From Pseudomonas farris (GTDB lineage: Bacteria; Pseudomonadota; Gammaproteobacteria; Pseudomonadales; Pseudomonadaceae): 64,000 nucleotides of DNA. The notes beneath the pieces were generated by a model. It was not told where the DNA came from, made no database searches, and worked only from the letters and a program-made list of their open reading frames with translations. Each line of letters opens with the position of its first letter. Position 1 is the first letter of the stretch. The translations under genes and the position numbers were made by a program. Positions 9,441 to 18,145 of this stretch are shown here, one piece after another. The stretch is taken from assembly GCF_019145235.1 (NCBI RefSeq), contig NZ_JAHSTV010000011.1, positions 1 through 64,000 on the forward strand, given 5' to 3'.

Positions 9441-10976
9441 ATGCGCTCTCTTACCCTCCATCTGAAACTGCTGATCGCCATCCTGGTGGTGCTGGGCATT
9501 TCAGTTACGGCCTATCAGATTTTCGTGCTCGGAATCCCGGTGACCGAAGACGCTACCGACGACTTGTGGAACATCGACGCCAAGGTCGAGTTCGTCGCCA
9601 ACGCCAAGGATCCGATCAAGATCCAGATGTTCGTGCCGCCGCTGAGCCGCGACTACGTGAGCCTCAACGAGAGTTTCATTTCCAATAATTACGGCGTGGC
9701 GGTGAACCGTGTCGACGGTAACCGCAAGGTCACCTGGTCGGCGCGTCGGGCCAAGGGCAACCAGACTCTTTATTACCGACTGGTGCTGACCAAGCGCTAC
9801 AGCGGCGAAAAATCCAAGGTCAAAGGCCCGACCTTCCGCGACAGCATCGCCGTCGAAGGCCCGGAAAAAATCGCCGCCGAAGCCCTGCTCGCGCCGATCC
9901 GCCAACACTCGGCTGACGTCGAAACCTTCATCGGCGAAGCCATCAAGCGGGTCAACAACCTCAACGACGACAACGTAAAACTGCTGCTGGCCGGCGATCC
10001 GTCCACCGTGAACAAAGCCAAAATCGTCGAACTGGTACTGTCCATCGCCCACGTGCCGGTGGAAAAGGTCCACACCATTCGCCTGGTAGCCGATCAGCCG
10101 CAAATGCCTGAACTCTGGTTGCGCAGCTTCAACGGCACTGACTGGCTGTACTTCAACCCGGAAACCGGCGAACAGGGCCTGCCCACCGACCGCTTGCTGT
10201 GGTGGACCGGCGACGAGAACCTGATCACCGTCGATGGCGGCAAAAAAGCCAACGTCACTTTCAGCCTGAACAACAGCGAAATGAACGCCATTCGCCTGGC
10301 CAAGCTGACCGACGAAAACTCCGACGCCAACTTCCTCGACTACTCGCTGTACGGCCTGCCGCTGGAAACCCAGCAGACCTTCATGATCATGGTGATGATT
10401 CCGATCGGCGTGCTGGTGATCCTGATCCTGCGCAACCTGATCGGCATTCAGACACTCGGCACCTTTACCCCGGTGCTGATCGCCCTCGCCTTCCGGGAAA
10501 CCCAGCTCGGTTTCGGCATCGTGCTGTTTACGATCATCACGACGTTGGGGCTGTCGCTGCGCTCCTACCTTGAGCACTTGAAGCTACAAATGCTGCCGAG
10601 GCTATCGGTGGTGCTGACCTTCGTGGTGGTGCTGATCGCGGCTATCAGCCTGTTCAGTCACAAACTCGGCCTGGAACGCGGGTTGTCGGTGGCGCTGTTC
10701 CCGATGGTGATTCTGACCATGACCATCGAACGACTGTCGATCACCTGGGAAGAGCGCGGTGGTGGCCACGCGATGAAAGTGGCGATCGGCACGCTGTTCG
10801 CCGCTTCTTTGGCGCACCTGATCATGAGCGTGCCTGAGCTGGTGTACTTCGTGTTCACCTTCCCGGCGATTCTGCTGATCCTGGTGGGCTTCATGCTGGC
10901 CATGGGTCGCTATCGCGGTTACCGCCTGACCGAACTGGTGCGCTTCAAGGCTTTCCTCAAGAAGGCTGACGCCTGA
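9441..10976 (+). CDS. Inactive-transglutaminase / 7TM membrane protein
   Basis: A 511-aa protein with an N-terminal membrane anchor (about residues 8-30), a periplasmic domain of the inactive transglutaminase type up to about residue 310, and a C-terminal multi-pass region with several hydrophobic helices (residues about 315-500, starting 'TFMIMVMIPIGVLVILI'). The architecture matches the 'inactive transglutaminase fused to 7 transmembrane helices' family. Sits between the retropepsin-like gene and the ATP-grasp ligase, and its stop overlaps the next ATG, so all three are co-translated. Exact role unknown. Confidence 0.8.
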   Translation: MRSLTLHLKLLIAILVVLGISVTAYQIFVLGIPVTEDATDDLWNIDAKVEFVANAKDPIKIQMFVPPLSRDYVSLNESFISNNYGVAVNRVDGNRKVTWSARRAKGNQTLYYRLVLTKRYSGEKSKVKGPTFRDSIAVEGPEKIAAEALLAPIRQHSADVETFIGEAIKRVNNLNDDNVKLLLAGDPSTVNKAKIVELVLSIAHVPVEKVHTIRLVADQPQMPELWLRSFNGTDWLYFNPETGEQGLPTDRLLWWTGDENLITVDGGKKANVTFSLNNSEMNAIRLAKLTDENSDANFLDYSLYGLPLETQQTFMIMVMIPIGVLVILILRNLIGIQTLGTFTPVLIALAFRETQLGFGIVLFTIITTLGLSLRSYLEHLKLQMLPRLSVVLTFVVVLIAAISLFSHKLGLERGLSVALFPMVILTMTIERLSITWEERGGGHAMKVAIGTLFAASLAHLIMSVPELVYFVFTFPAILLILVGFMLAMGRYRGYRLTELVRFKAFLKKADA

Positions 10977-11962
10977 TGTTCGGTCTCTGGAAGACCTGGA
11001 AAGCCCTGGAGGCCCGGGGCATCATGGGGATCAATCGGCGCAACGCAGACTACGTGCTCAAGTACAACAAGCGCAGCCTGTACCCGATCGTCGATGACAA
11101 GATCATCACCAAGGAGCGCGCCATCGCCGCCGGCATCCACGTGCCGGAGCTGTACGGCGTGATCTCCACCGAGAAGGAAATCGACAACCTCAGCGAGATC
11201 ATCGGCGGGCGTACCGATTTCGTGGTCAAGCCGGCCCAGGGCGCTGGCGGTGATGGCATTCTGGTGATCGCCGACCGCTTCGAGGGCCGCTATCGCACGG
11301 TGTCGGGCAAGATCATCAGCCACGAGGAAATCGAGCATCAGATTTCCAGCATCCTGACCGGCCTGTACTCGCTCGGCGGTCACCGTGACCGCGCGCTGAT
11401 CGAATACCGAGTGACCCCGGACCAGATCTTCAAAAGCATCAGCTATGAAGGTGTGCCGGACATTCGCATAATCGTGCTGATGGGCTATCCGGTGATGGCC
11501 ATGTTGCGCCTGCCGACCCGCCAGTCCGGCGGCAAGGCCAACCTGCACCAGGGCGCCATCGGCGTCGGTGTCGATCTGGCCACAGGCCTGACATTGCGCG
11601 GCACCTGGCTGAACAACATCATCAACAAACATCCGGACACCACCAACGCAGTGGACGGCGTGCAACTGCCCTACTGGGACGGTTTCATGAAGCTCGCTGC
11701 CGGCTGCTTTGAGCTGTGCGGGCTGGGTTACATCGGTGTCGACATGGTGCTCGACCAGGAGAAAGGGCCACTGATTCTTGAGCTTAACGCCCGGCCCGGG
11801 TTGAACATTCAAATCGCCAACGATTGCGGATTGACCTTGCGTACCCACGCGGTCGAAGCGCGACTGGAAGAATTACAGGCCCGCGGGATAATCGAAACAG
11901 CGCAGGAGCGCGTGGAGTTCGTTCAGGAAATGTTTGGGCATATTCCTGCGGTTGAGGGCTGA
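10976..11962 (+). CDS. ATP-grasp alpha-L-glutamate ligase-like protein
   Basis: A 328-aa cytosolic ATP-grasp protein related to RimK. Visible features are the nucleotide-binding 'DFVVKPAQGAGGDGILVI' segment and, near the end, 'PLILELNARPGLNIQIAN' with the metal-binding E and N of the ATP-grasp fold. RimK-type enzymes ligate amino acids to carboxyl ends of proteins or peptides. The start ATG overlaps the stop of the membrane gene. The conserved link to a protease and a membrane protein suggests a modification and cleavage pathway; the substrate is not evident. Confidence 0.82.
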   Translation: MFGLWKTWKALEARGIMGINRRNADYVLKYNKRSLYPIVDDKIITKERAIAAGIHVPELYGVISTEKEIDNLSEIIGGRTDFVVKPAQGAGGDGILVIADRFEGRYRTVSGKIISHEEIEHQISSILTGLYSLGGHRDRALIEYRVTPDQIFKSISYEGVPDIRIIVLMGYPVMAMLRLPTRQSGGKANLHQGAIGVGVDLATGLTLRGTWLNNIINKHPDTTNAVDGVQLPYWDGFMKLAAGCFELCGLGYIGVDMVLDQEKGPLILELNARPGLNIQIANDCGLTLRTHAVEARLEELQARGIIETAQERVEFVQEMFGHIPAVEG

Positions 11963-11980
11963 TCCGAGACCAAGGTGCTG

Positions 11981-12049
11981 CCATCGCGAGCAGGCTCGCT
12001 CCCACAAGGACCGCGCTAACCCCTGTGGGAGCGAGCCTGCTCGCGATGG
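11981..12049. repeat. REPIN
   Basis: Inverted pair of a REP variant (CCATCGCGAGCAGGCTCGCT and its complement) with a short spacer, between the ATP-grasp gene and pabB. May act as terminator for the triad. Confidence 0.85.
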
Positions 12050-12164
12050 CTGACTGACAGTCACTAAAGCTCTCAATTTGCAATCCCCCGACATCCCCTC
12101 TAGGAGCAAATCCTGCAGAGGACTACAATCGCTCCCCCGCCTCGATGGCTGATCTGCCCCGCCC

Positions 12165-13502
12165 ATGTTGACCTGTTCCGTACACCCGCTGCCCTATCGC
12201 GCCAACCCCGCCGAGTACTTCGCGGCGATTCGTCATGCCCCCGGTGCCGTGCTGCTCGACAGCGGCCGGCCTAGCGCCGAGCGTGGGCGTTATGACCTGC
12301 TCAGTGCCTGGCCGCTGGAGCAACTGGCCGTATTACCGGATGAAAGCGGCAGCCATTTCCTGCAACGCCTTCGCGACAATCTGACGCGACTCGGCGAAGC
12401 CACTGCTCCTTTCGACCTGCCTTTCGCCGGCGGGCTGATCGGTTATCTGAGCTACGACTTCGGCCGGCATCTGGAAAACCTGCCGAGTCAGGCACGGGAC
12501 GATCTGCAATTGCCCGACGCACGTTTCGGGCTGTACGACTGGGCACTGATCAGCGATCACCACTTGGCCACCAGCCAACTGGTGTTCCACCCGGCGTTGA
12601 TCGACAGCGAACGACAGCGGCTGATCGAACTGTTCACGCAGCCTGCACCTCAGAAGATCGAGCCTTTCAAACTGGACGGCCCGATGAGCGCCGACCTGAG
12701 CGCTGACGACTATCGACAAGCCTTCGAACGCATTCAGCAGTACATCCAGGCCGGCGACTGCTATCAGGTCAACTTCGCCCAGCGCTTTCGCGCGCAATGC
12801 CAGGGTGATCCGTGGGCCGCGTACTGCGCGCTGCGGGCGGCGTGCCCGACGCCGTTTTCCGGCTTCCAGAGCCTGCCCGACGGCGACGCCGTCCTGAGCC
12901 TGTCGCCGGAGCGCTTCGTCAAAGTCAGCGAGCGCCACGTTGAAACCCGCCCGATCAAAGGCACCCGCCCCCGCGGCCTGACAGCTGCTGAAGATGCGGC
13001 GAACGCCGCCGAACTGCTGGCCAGCCCCAAGGATCGTGCGGAAAACCTGATGATCGTCGATTTGCTTCGCAACGACCTCGGTCGCACCTGCCGCATCGGC
13101 TCGGTGCGGGTGCCGGAGTTGTTCAGCCTGGAAAGCTATCCGAACGTGCATCACCTGGTGAGCAGCGTTACTGGCGAGCTGGCGGATGACAAGGATGCGC
13201 TGGATTTGATCGCCGGCAGCTTCCCCGGCGGCTCGATTACCGGCGCACCAAAGATTCGCGCGATGCAGATCATTGATGAACTAGAGCCGACCCGTCGTGG
13301 GTTGTATTGCGGTTCATTGCTGTACCTGGACGTGCGCGGCGAGATGGACAGCTCCATCGCCATTCGCAGTTTGCTGGTCAAGGATGGGCAGGTGTGCTGC
13401 TGGGGTGGCGGCGGGATCGTCGCGGATTCGGACTGGCAGGCGGAATATCAGGAATCGATAACCAAGGTGAAGGTGTTGCTCGATACTTTGGGGGGCCTTT
13501 AA
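12165..13502 (+). CDS. pabB: Aminodeoxychorismate synthase component I PabB
   Basis: PabB (445 aa) aminates chorismate to 4-amino-4-deoxychorismate for folate synthesis, using ammonia from PabA. The chorismate-binding domain is intact in the C-terminal half: 'ETRPIKGTRPRG', 'ENLMIVDLLRNDLGR' and 'FPGGSITGAPKIRAMQII'; the PIKGT lysine is the residue that distinguishes PabB chemistry from TrpE. The N-terminal domain is complete and there is no fused lyase domain. Monocistronic between REPINs. Confidence 0.93.
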   Translation: MLTCSVHPLPYRANPAEYFAAIRHAPGAVLLDSGRPSAERGRYDLLSAWPLEQLAVLPDESGSHFLQRLRDNLTRLGEATAPFDLPFAGGLIGYLSYDFGRHLENLPSQARDDLQLPDARFGLYDWALISDHHLATSQLVFHPALIDSERQRLIELFTQPAPQKIEPFKLDGPMSADLSADDYRQAFERIQQYIQAGDCYQVNFAQRFRAQCQGDPWAAYCALRAACPTPFSGFQSLPDGDAVLSLSPERFVKVSERHVETRPIKGTRPRGLTAAEDAANAAELLASPKDRAENLMIVDLLRNDLGRTCRIGSVRVPELFSLESYPNVHHLVSSVTGELADDKDALDLIAGSFPGGSITGAPKIRAMQIIDELEPTRRGLYCGSLLYLDVRGEMDSSIAIRSLLVKDGQVCCWGGGGIVADSDWQAEYQESITKVKVLLDTLGGL

Positions 13503-13507
13503 AAGCT

Positions 13508-13579
13508 TCGCGGGCAAACCCGCTCCCGCAGGATTTGTGTTGATCGACACATAACCTGTGGGAGCGGGCTTGCCCGCGA
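13508..13579. repeat. REPIN
   Basis: Inverted REP pair (TTCGCGGGCAAACCCGCTCC and GGGAGCGGGCTTGCCCGCGA) between the convergent ends of pabB and thrH. Likely doubles as a bidirectional terminator. Confidence 0.85.
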
Positions 13580-13597
13580 TGGGGCCATCCCTGACGA

Positions 13598-14215
13598 CTA
13601 CAAACTCAACGCCCGATTCGAAGCCTTGATGAACTCTTGCTTCAACTCCGCAAAGCTGTGCACCGCCGGGAACTGTGGAAACTCACGAATCACATTGTCC
13701 GGCGCATGGAACAGAATCCCGGCATCCGCCTCGCCCAGCATCGTCGTGTCGTTGTAGGAATCCCCCGCCGCGATCACCCGATAGTAGAGGCTCTTGAACG
13801 CCAACACCGACTGACGCTTGGGATCTTTCTGACGCAACTGATAGCCCGTGACCCGACCGGCATCGTCGGTAATCAGACGATGGCAAAGCAAGGTTGGGAA
13901 GCCCAGTTGACGCATCAGCGGTTGGGAGAATTCGTAAAAGGTGTCCGACAGAATCACCACCTGAAAACGCTCACGCAGCCAGTCGACGAATTCGCTCGCG
14001 CCTTCCAGAGGCTTGAGCGTCGCGATCACTTCCTGGATGTCGGAAAGCTTCAGGCCGTGCTCGTCGAGAATGCGCAGACGCTGCTTCATCAACACGTCGT
14101 AGTCGGGGATGTCCCGAGTGGTGGCCCTGAGGGAGTCGATCCCGGTTTTTTCGGCAAAGGCGATCCAGATTTCCGGGACCAGCACACCTTCAAGATCCAG
14201 ACAGGCAATTTCCAC
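13598..14215 (-). CDS. thrH: Phosphoserine phosphatase / homoserine phosphotransferase ThrH
   Basis: ThrH (205 aa from GTG 14215) is a HAD-superfamily enzyme that dephosphorylates phosphoserine and can pass the phosphate to homoserine. Motif I is the ThrH-type 'CLDLEGVLVPEIW' (D-L-E instead of DxD), motif II is 'VVILSDTFYEF' and motif IV is 'IAAGDSYNDTTML'. The open frame extends upstream to 14299, but the GTG start gives exactly the known ThrH N-terminus (VEIACLDLEG) and length. Separate transcription unit, convergent with pabB. Confidence 0.92.
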   Translation of the reverse strand: MEIACLDLEGVLVPEIWIAFAEKTGIDSLRATTRDIPDYDVLMKQRLRILDEHGLKLSDIQEVIATLKPLEGASEFVDWLRERFQVVILSDTFYEFSQPLMRQLGFPTLLCHRLITDDAGRVTGYQLRQKDPKRQSVLAFKSLYYRVIAAGDSYNDTTMLGEADAGILFHAPDNVIREFPQFPAVHSFAELKQEFIKASNRALSL

Positions 14216-14389
14216 AAGACACTCCCATTTTGTACTGTTTATTGAGTCGAGCGAGCAAAAGGACTGCCGAACTCTAGCGACTCGCCCTCCTCTGTGCAAC
14301 GCAGAGGGCGCACCAGCCGCCGCAGGATTTTGTTACCATCAGGCATATATAGAGCGCCCAGCGCCACCGACCTGTAGGAAGCCGCCCTG

Positions 14390-15130
14390 ATGAGCCCATC
14401 GTTCGATGTCGTGGAACTCGCCACGACCTATGCCAACAAATCCGCCCAGGACATCCTGAAACTCGCGTTCGCCGAGTTCGGCGATGATCTGTGGATATCT
14501 TTCAGCGGCGCCGAGGATGTGGTGCTGGTGGACATGGCCTGGAAGCTGAACAAGAACGTCAAAGTGTTTAGTCTCGACACCGGCCGCTTGCACCCCGAGA
14601 CCTACCGCTTTATCGAACAGGTGCGCGAGCACTACAAGATCGATATCGAAGTGGTATCGCCGGACTACACCAAGCTCGAACCTTTCGTGAAGGAAAAGGG
14701 CCTGTTCAGTTTCTACAAGGACGGCCATGGCGAGTGCTGCGGCATCCGCAAGATCGAGCCGTTGCGTCGCAAGCTGTCGGGCGTGACTGCGTGGGCCACC
14801 GGCCAGCGTCGGGACCAGAGCCCGGGCACCCGCAGCGCGGTCGCGGTGCTGGAAGTCGATACCGCGTTCTCCACCCCGGAACGCACTCTGTACAAATTCA
14901 ATCCGCTGGCGCAAATGACCAGCGAAGAGATCTGGGGCTACATCCGCATGCTGGAGTTGCCGTACAACAGCCTGCATGAGCGCGGCTTCATCAGCATCGG
15001 CTGCGAGCCTTGCACCCGCCCGGTATTGCCGAACCAGCACGAGCGCGAAGGTCGTTGGTGGTGGGAAGAAGCCACGCAGAAAGAATGCGGGCTGCATGCC
15101 GGGAACATCATCAGCAAATCAAAAGCTTAA
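14390..15130 (+). CDS. cysH: Assimilatory adenylylsulfate (APS) reductase CysH
   Basis: CysH (246 aa) reduces APS to sulfite for cysteine synthesis with thioredoxin as donor. It carries the two [4Fe-4S] cysteine pairs that mark APS-type enzymes, C116-C117 (HGECCGIRK) and C205xxC208 (GCEPCTR), and the catalytic C233 in the C-terminal KECGLH. The PP-loop 'SFSGAEDVVL' is near the N-terminus. PAPS-specific enzymes lack the cluster cysteines. Single gene with an AT-rich promoter region shared divergently with thrH. Confidence 0.95.
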   Translation: MSPSFDVVELATTYANKSAQDILKLAFAEFGDDLWISFSGAEDVVLVDMAWKLNKNVKVFSLDTGRLHPETYRFIEQVREHYKIDIEVVSPDYTKLEPFVKEKGLFSFYKDGHGECCGIRKIEPLRRKLSGVTAWATGQRRDQSPGTRSAVAVLEVDTAFSTPERTLYKFNPLAQMTSEEIWGYIRMLELPYNSLHERGFISIGCEPCTRPVLPNQHEREGRWWWEEATQKECGLHAGNIISKSKA

Positions 15131-15162
15131 AAAATCACTGTCTTGGACCGCGCTATCGTTCA

Positions 15163-15254
15163 TCGCGGGCAAGCCACGCTCCCACAGGGTTTTGTGGTCG
15201 TATCGTAATGATGTAAACGACACAAAACCTGTGGGAGCGTGGCTTGCCCGCGAA
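15163..15254. repeat. REPIN
   Basis: Inverted pair of a REP variant (TCGCGGGCAAGCCACGCTCC and complement) between the convergent cysH and LysR genes. Confidence 0.85.
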
Positions 15255-15280
15255 GGCCGCACCTCGGTTCTAAATCAGAC

Positions 15281-16213
15281 TCACAGAGCACTAAACCGCT
15301 GCCCCAACCCCTGCCCCGCAAACTGCTCAATAATGAAATCGACAAACGCCCGGGTCTTGCCCGGCAGCAATTTGTGTTCGGCGTAATAGATGGAGATGTT
15401 GCCGTCGTCGACATACCAGTCAGGCAACACCCGCTGCAACGTTCCGGCATCCAGATAGCCCACGGCAAACGGCATGCTCACCAACGCAATGCCCAACCCC
15501 TGAGCCGCCGTGGCGCAGGCGGCTTCCGAATCGCTCATGGTCATCCGCGCCTTGAGCGTCAGCGGGCTGTGTTGCCGGGCGCGACTGGTCAACTGCCAGG
15601 AACGCACGCGCCCCGTCTGCGGCGAGCGTATCAAGATGCCATCGTGGTGTTTGAGGTCGTCGGGCTCGATGATCGCCTCGTGGCCCGCCAGGTACTCGGC
15701 TGAAGCCACCAACACCCGATGGGCGGGCGTCAGCTTTCGCGCCACCACACCCTGAGGCAGTTCGAATCCGCCACCAATCGCCGCATCGAAACCCTGGCCG
15801 ATCAAGTCGACCTGACGGTTATCGAAATGCCAGTCCGGGTTGATCGCCGGAAAGCGCCGCAGAAACTCTCCCAGCAACGGCACGATGTACAAACGCCCGA
15901 ACACCGTCCCCATACTGACCTTGAGCGTGCCTGCCGGACGTCCTTCGGCGCTGGCCAGGTTGGCCACGGCATTCTGAATCGTGTGCAGGCTGGCGCTGAC
16001 TTCGCCGAGAAACAACTGGCCGGCTTCAGTCAGCGTCAGGCTGCGCGTGCTGCGCTGGAACAGCCGCACACCGAGTCGCGCCTCCAGCTTGGCGACGCTC
16101 TTGCCCACCGCCGCCGGCGTCAGGCTCAAGCGCCGCGCCGCTTCGGCGAAGCTGCCAACCTCGGCGCTACGCACGAAGCATTCGATACTGCTGAAGGTTT
16201 CCATAAGCGCCAC
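15281..16213 (-). CDS. LysR-family transcriptional regulator
   Basis: A 310-aa LysR regulator: N-terminal winged helix 'SFAEAARRLSLTPAAVGKSV' followed by a substrate-binding domain. It resembles the large CrgA-like group (e.g. 'FQRSTRSLTLTEAGQLFL'). Divergent from the SDR gene at 16329, with the shared intergenic region of about 115 bp, so it probably regulates that oxidoreductase. Ligand unknown. Confidence 0.9.
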   Translation of the reverse strand: MALMETFSSIECFVRSAEVGSFAEAARRLSLTPAAVGKSVAKLEARLGVRLFQRSTRSLTLTEAGQLFLGEVSASLHTIQNAVANLASAEGRPAGTLKVSMGTVFGRLYIVPLLGEFLRRFPAINPDWHFDNRQVDLIGQGFDAAIGGGFELPQGVVARKLTPAHRVLVASAEYLAGHEAIIEPDDLKHHDGILIRSPQTGRVRSWQLTSRARQHSPLTLKARMTMSDSEAACATAAQGLGIALVSMPFAVGYLDAGTLQRVLPDWYVDDGNISIYYAEHKLLPGKTRAFVDFIIEQFAGQGLGQRFSAL

Positions 16214-16328
16214 TATAAACTTTTGGTTTACACAGACTATAGCAATGACGGTCTACCCCCAGGGTAATGCGAGGCCGATACTCGACTCCAACAACAAGGC
16301 AGCCCGCCTTGAATTTCTGGAGATCGAC

Positions 16329-17075
16329 ATGACCACTCAACACCTCAGCGGTAAAGTAGCTCTGATTCAAGGCGGTTCACGCGGCATCGGTGCTGCCATC
16401 GTCAAACGCCTGGCCGCCGAAGGCGCTACCGTCGCCTTCACTTACGTCAGCTCCACCGCCAAAGCAGAAGAGTTGCAAAACAGCATCACCAGCGCTGGCG
16501 GCAAAGCCTTGGCCATCAAGGCCGACAGCGCCGATGCCGTCGCGATTCGCAATGCCGTTAATGCCACCGTCGAAGCCTTCGGTCGCCTGGACATCCTGGT
16601 CAACAACGCAGGCGTTTTGGCCGTTGCACCACTGGAAGACTTCAAACTCGAAGACTTCGACCACACCCTGGCGATCAACGTACGCAGCGTATTCATCGCC
16701 ACCCAGGAAGCGGCCAAACATATGACCGAAGGCGGTCGCATCATTAACATCGGCAGCACCAATGCCGAGCGCATGCCCTTCGCCGGTGGTGGCCCGTACG
16801 CCATGAGCAAATCGGCGCTGGTCGGCCTGACCAAAGGTTTGGCTCGGGACCTCGGCCCACGGGGTATCACCATCAACAACGTACAACCGGGCCCGGTCGA
16901 CACCGACATGAACCCCGCCAGCGGTGACTTCGCTGAAAGCCTGATCCCGCTGATGGCTGTGGGTCGTTACGGCAAAGTGGAAGAAATTGCCAGCTTTGTC
17001 GCCTACCTTGTCGGCCCCGAAGCCGGCTACATCACCGGTGCCAGCCTGACCATCGACGGTGGTTTCGGCGCCTGA
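16329..17075 (+). CDS. SDR-family NAD(P)-dependent oxidoreductase
   Basis: A 248-aa classical short-chain dehydrogenase. It has the cofactor glycine motif 'IQGGSRGIGAAI', 'NNAGVLA', and the catalytic Ser...YxxxK as 'PYAMSKSALVG' preceded by 'NIGSTNAE'. The ATG at 16329 begins MTTQHLSGK and is the family-length start, although the frame stays open upstream into the LysR promoter. Probably controlled by the divergent LysR. 3-oxoacyl-ACP-reductase-like, real substrate unknown. Confidence 0.9.
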   Translation: MTTQHLSGKVALIQGGSRGIGAAIVKRLAAEGATVAFTYVSSTAKAEELQNSITSAGGKALAIKADSADAVAIRNAVNATVEAFGRLDILVNNAGVLAVAPLEDFKLEDFDHTLAINVRSVFIATQEAAKHMTEGGRIINIGSTNAERMPFAGGGPYAMSKSALVGLTKGLARDLGPRGITINNVQPGPVDTDMNPASGDFAESLIPLMAVGRYGKVEEIASFVAYLVGPEAGYITGASLTIDGGFGA

Positions 17076-17086
17076 TACAGGTCACT

Positions 17087-17176
17087 TGTGGGAGCGGGCT
17101 TGCTCGCGAAGGCGTCGTATCAGTCGACATTACTGTTGCCTGACACGCCCTCTTCGCGAGCAAGCCCGCTCCCACA
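17087..17176. repeat. REPIN
   Basis: Inverted pair of the main REP (TGTGGGAGCGGGCTTGCTCG), between the convergent SDR and HAD genes, 12 bp after the SDR stop. Confidence 0.9.
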
Positions 17177-17186
17177 TTTATCGGCA

Positions 17187-17882
17187 TTAAGCCCAATCGA
17201 GTGCCGGCAGGCCACATGCACTGGGCTTGAACGCCTTCAACGTACGAAGAATGCCATCGGCGTGTGCGTACTTTTCGTCGGCCATCGCCGCATCCGGGAT
17301 CGCAATCGCCGTCATCCCCGCCGCTTTCGCTGCGGTGACGCCGAACGGTGAATCCTCGAACACCAGGCAATCCTCAGGCGCGACACCCAGGCGCCGTGCC
17401 GCCGTCAGGAAGATATCCGGCGCCGGTTTGGCCGCGCCCACTTCCGGGTCATCCGCGGTGACGATGAAGTCGAACAGCGCGAACCAGTCGCGGTGCAAGG
17501 TGGTTTTCTGGCCGAACGACTGACGTGAAGAACTGGTGCCCACCGCAATAGGAATGTTGTTGGCCTTCAAGTGCCGAACCAGCTCCTCTGCGCCAGGCAT
17601 CGCCAGCGCCGTCGGAAAACGCTCGCGCATCAGCGGTTCGCGGATCACCAGAAACTCTTCGGCTGTAATCGGCAGGTCCAGCGCCTCGACCACATAGCGC
17701 GCCAGATCACCCGCGCCACGACCGATGATGTTCTGTTTGACGCTCCAGTCGAAGGTCCGACCATAACGTCCGGCAATGATGGACGTGACCTCGGTGTAAA
17801 TGCCCTCGGTGTCCAGCAACAAGCCGTCCATGTCGAAAATCACGGCCTTGATCGGGCCGAACTCATCCAAGGGTGCATTCAT
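17187..17882 (-). CDS. HAD-superfamily hydrolase (beta-phosphoglucomutase-like)
   Basis: A 231-aa HAD hydrolase, subfamily IA. Motif I 'VIFDMDGLLLDTEGI', motif II 'VGTSSSRQSF', motif III lysine 'GAAKPAPDIFL', motif IV 'LVFEDSPFGVTAAKAAGM' are all present, with a helical cap after motif I. Such proteins dephosphorylate small phosphosugars or related compounds; the substrate cannot be told. Monocistronic. Confidence 0.9.
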   Translation of the reverse strand: MNAPLDEFGPIKAVIFDMDGLLLDTEGIYTEVTSIIAGRYGRTFDWSVKQNIIGRGAGDLARYVVEALDLPITAEEFLVIREPLMRERFPTALAMPGAEELVRHLKANNIPIAVGTSSSRQSFGQKTTLHRDWFALFDFIVTADDPEVGAAKPAPDIFLTAARRLGVAPEDCLVFEDSPFGVTAAKAAGMTAIAIPDAAMADEKYAHADGILRTLKAFKPSACGLPALDWA

Positions 17883-18145
17883 CGCATCTGATCCGTTTTC
17901 TCATGACATCCCAGGAGCGGCTAAGGCACGACCGGATCCGTGATGGATTAAAGGGTTCAGCAGCATAGCGAGCGCGGTTGGCAGAGAGCAACGGGCAATG
18001 CCTGGGGGATACAAAAAACTGTGTCGAGACGCCCGCGATGATTTAGCGACTTGCCCTACACCAAACACCTCCTTTCCCGACTTCTTTCCTCGTTGATCCC
18101 CCGCAAAGTCTTGCGCTCCAGATTAATCAGCGCGAGGGACTGCGA

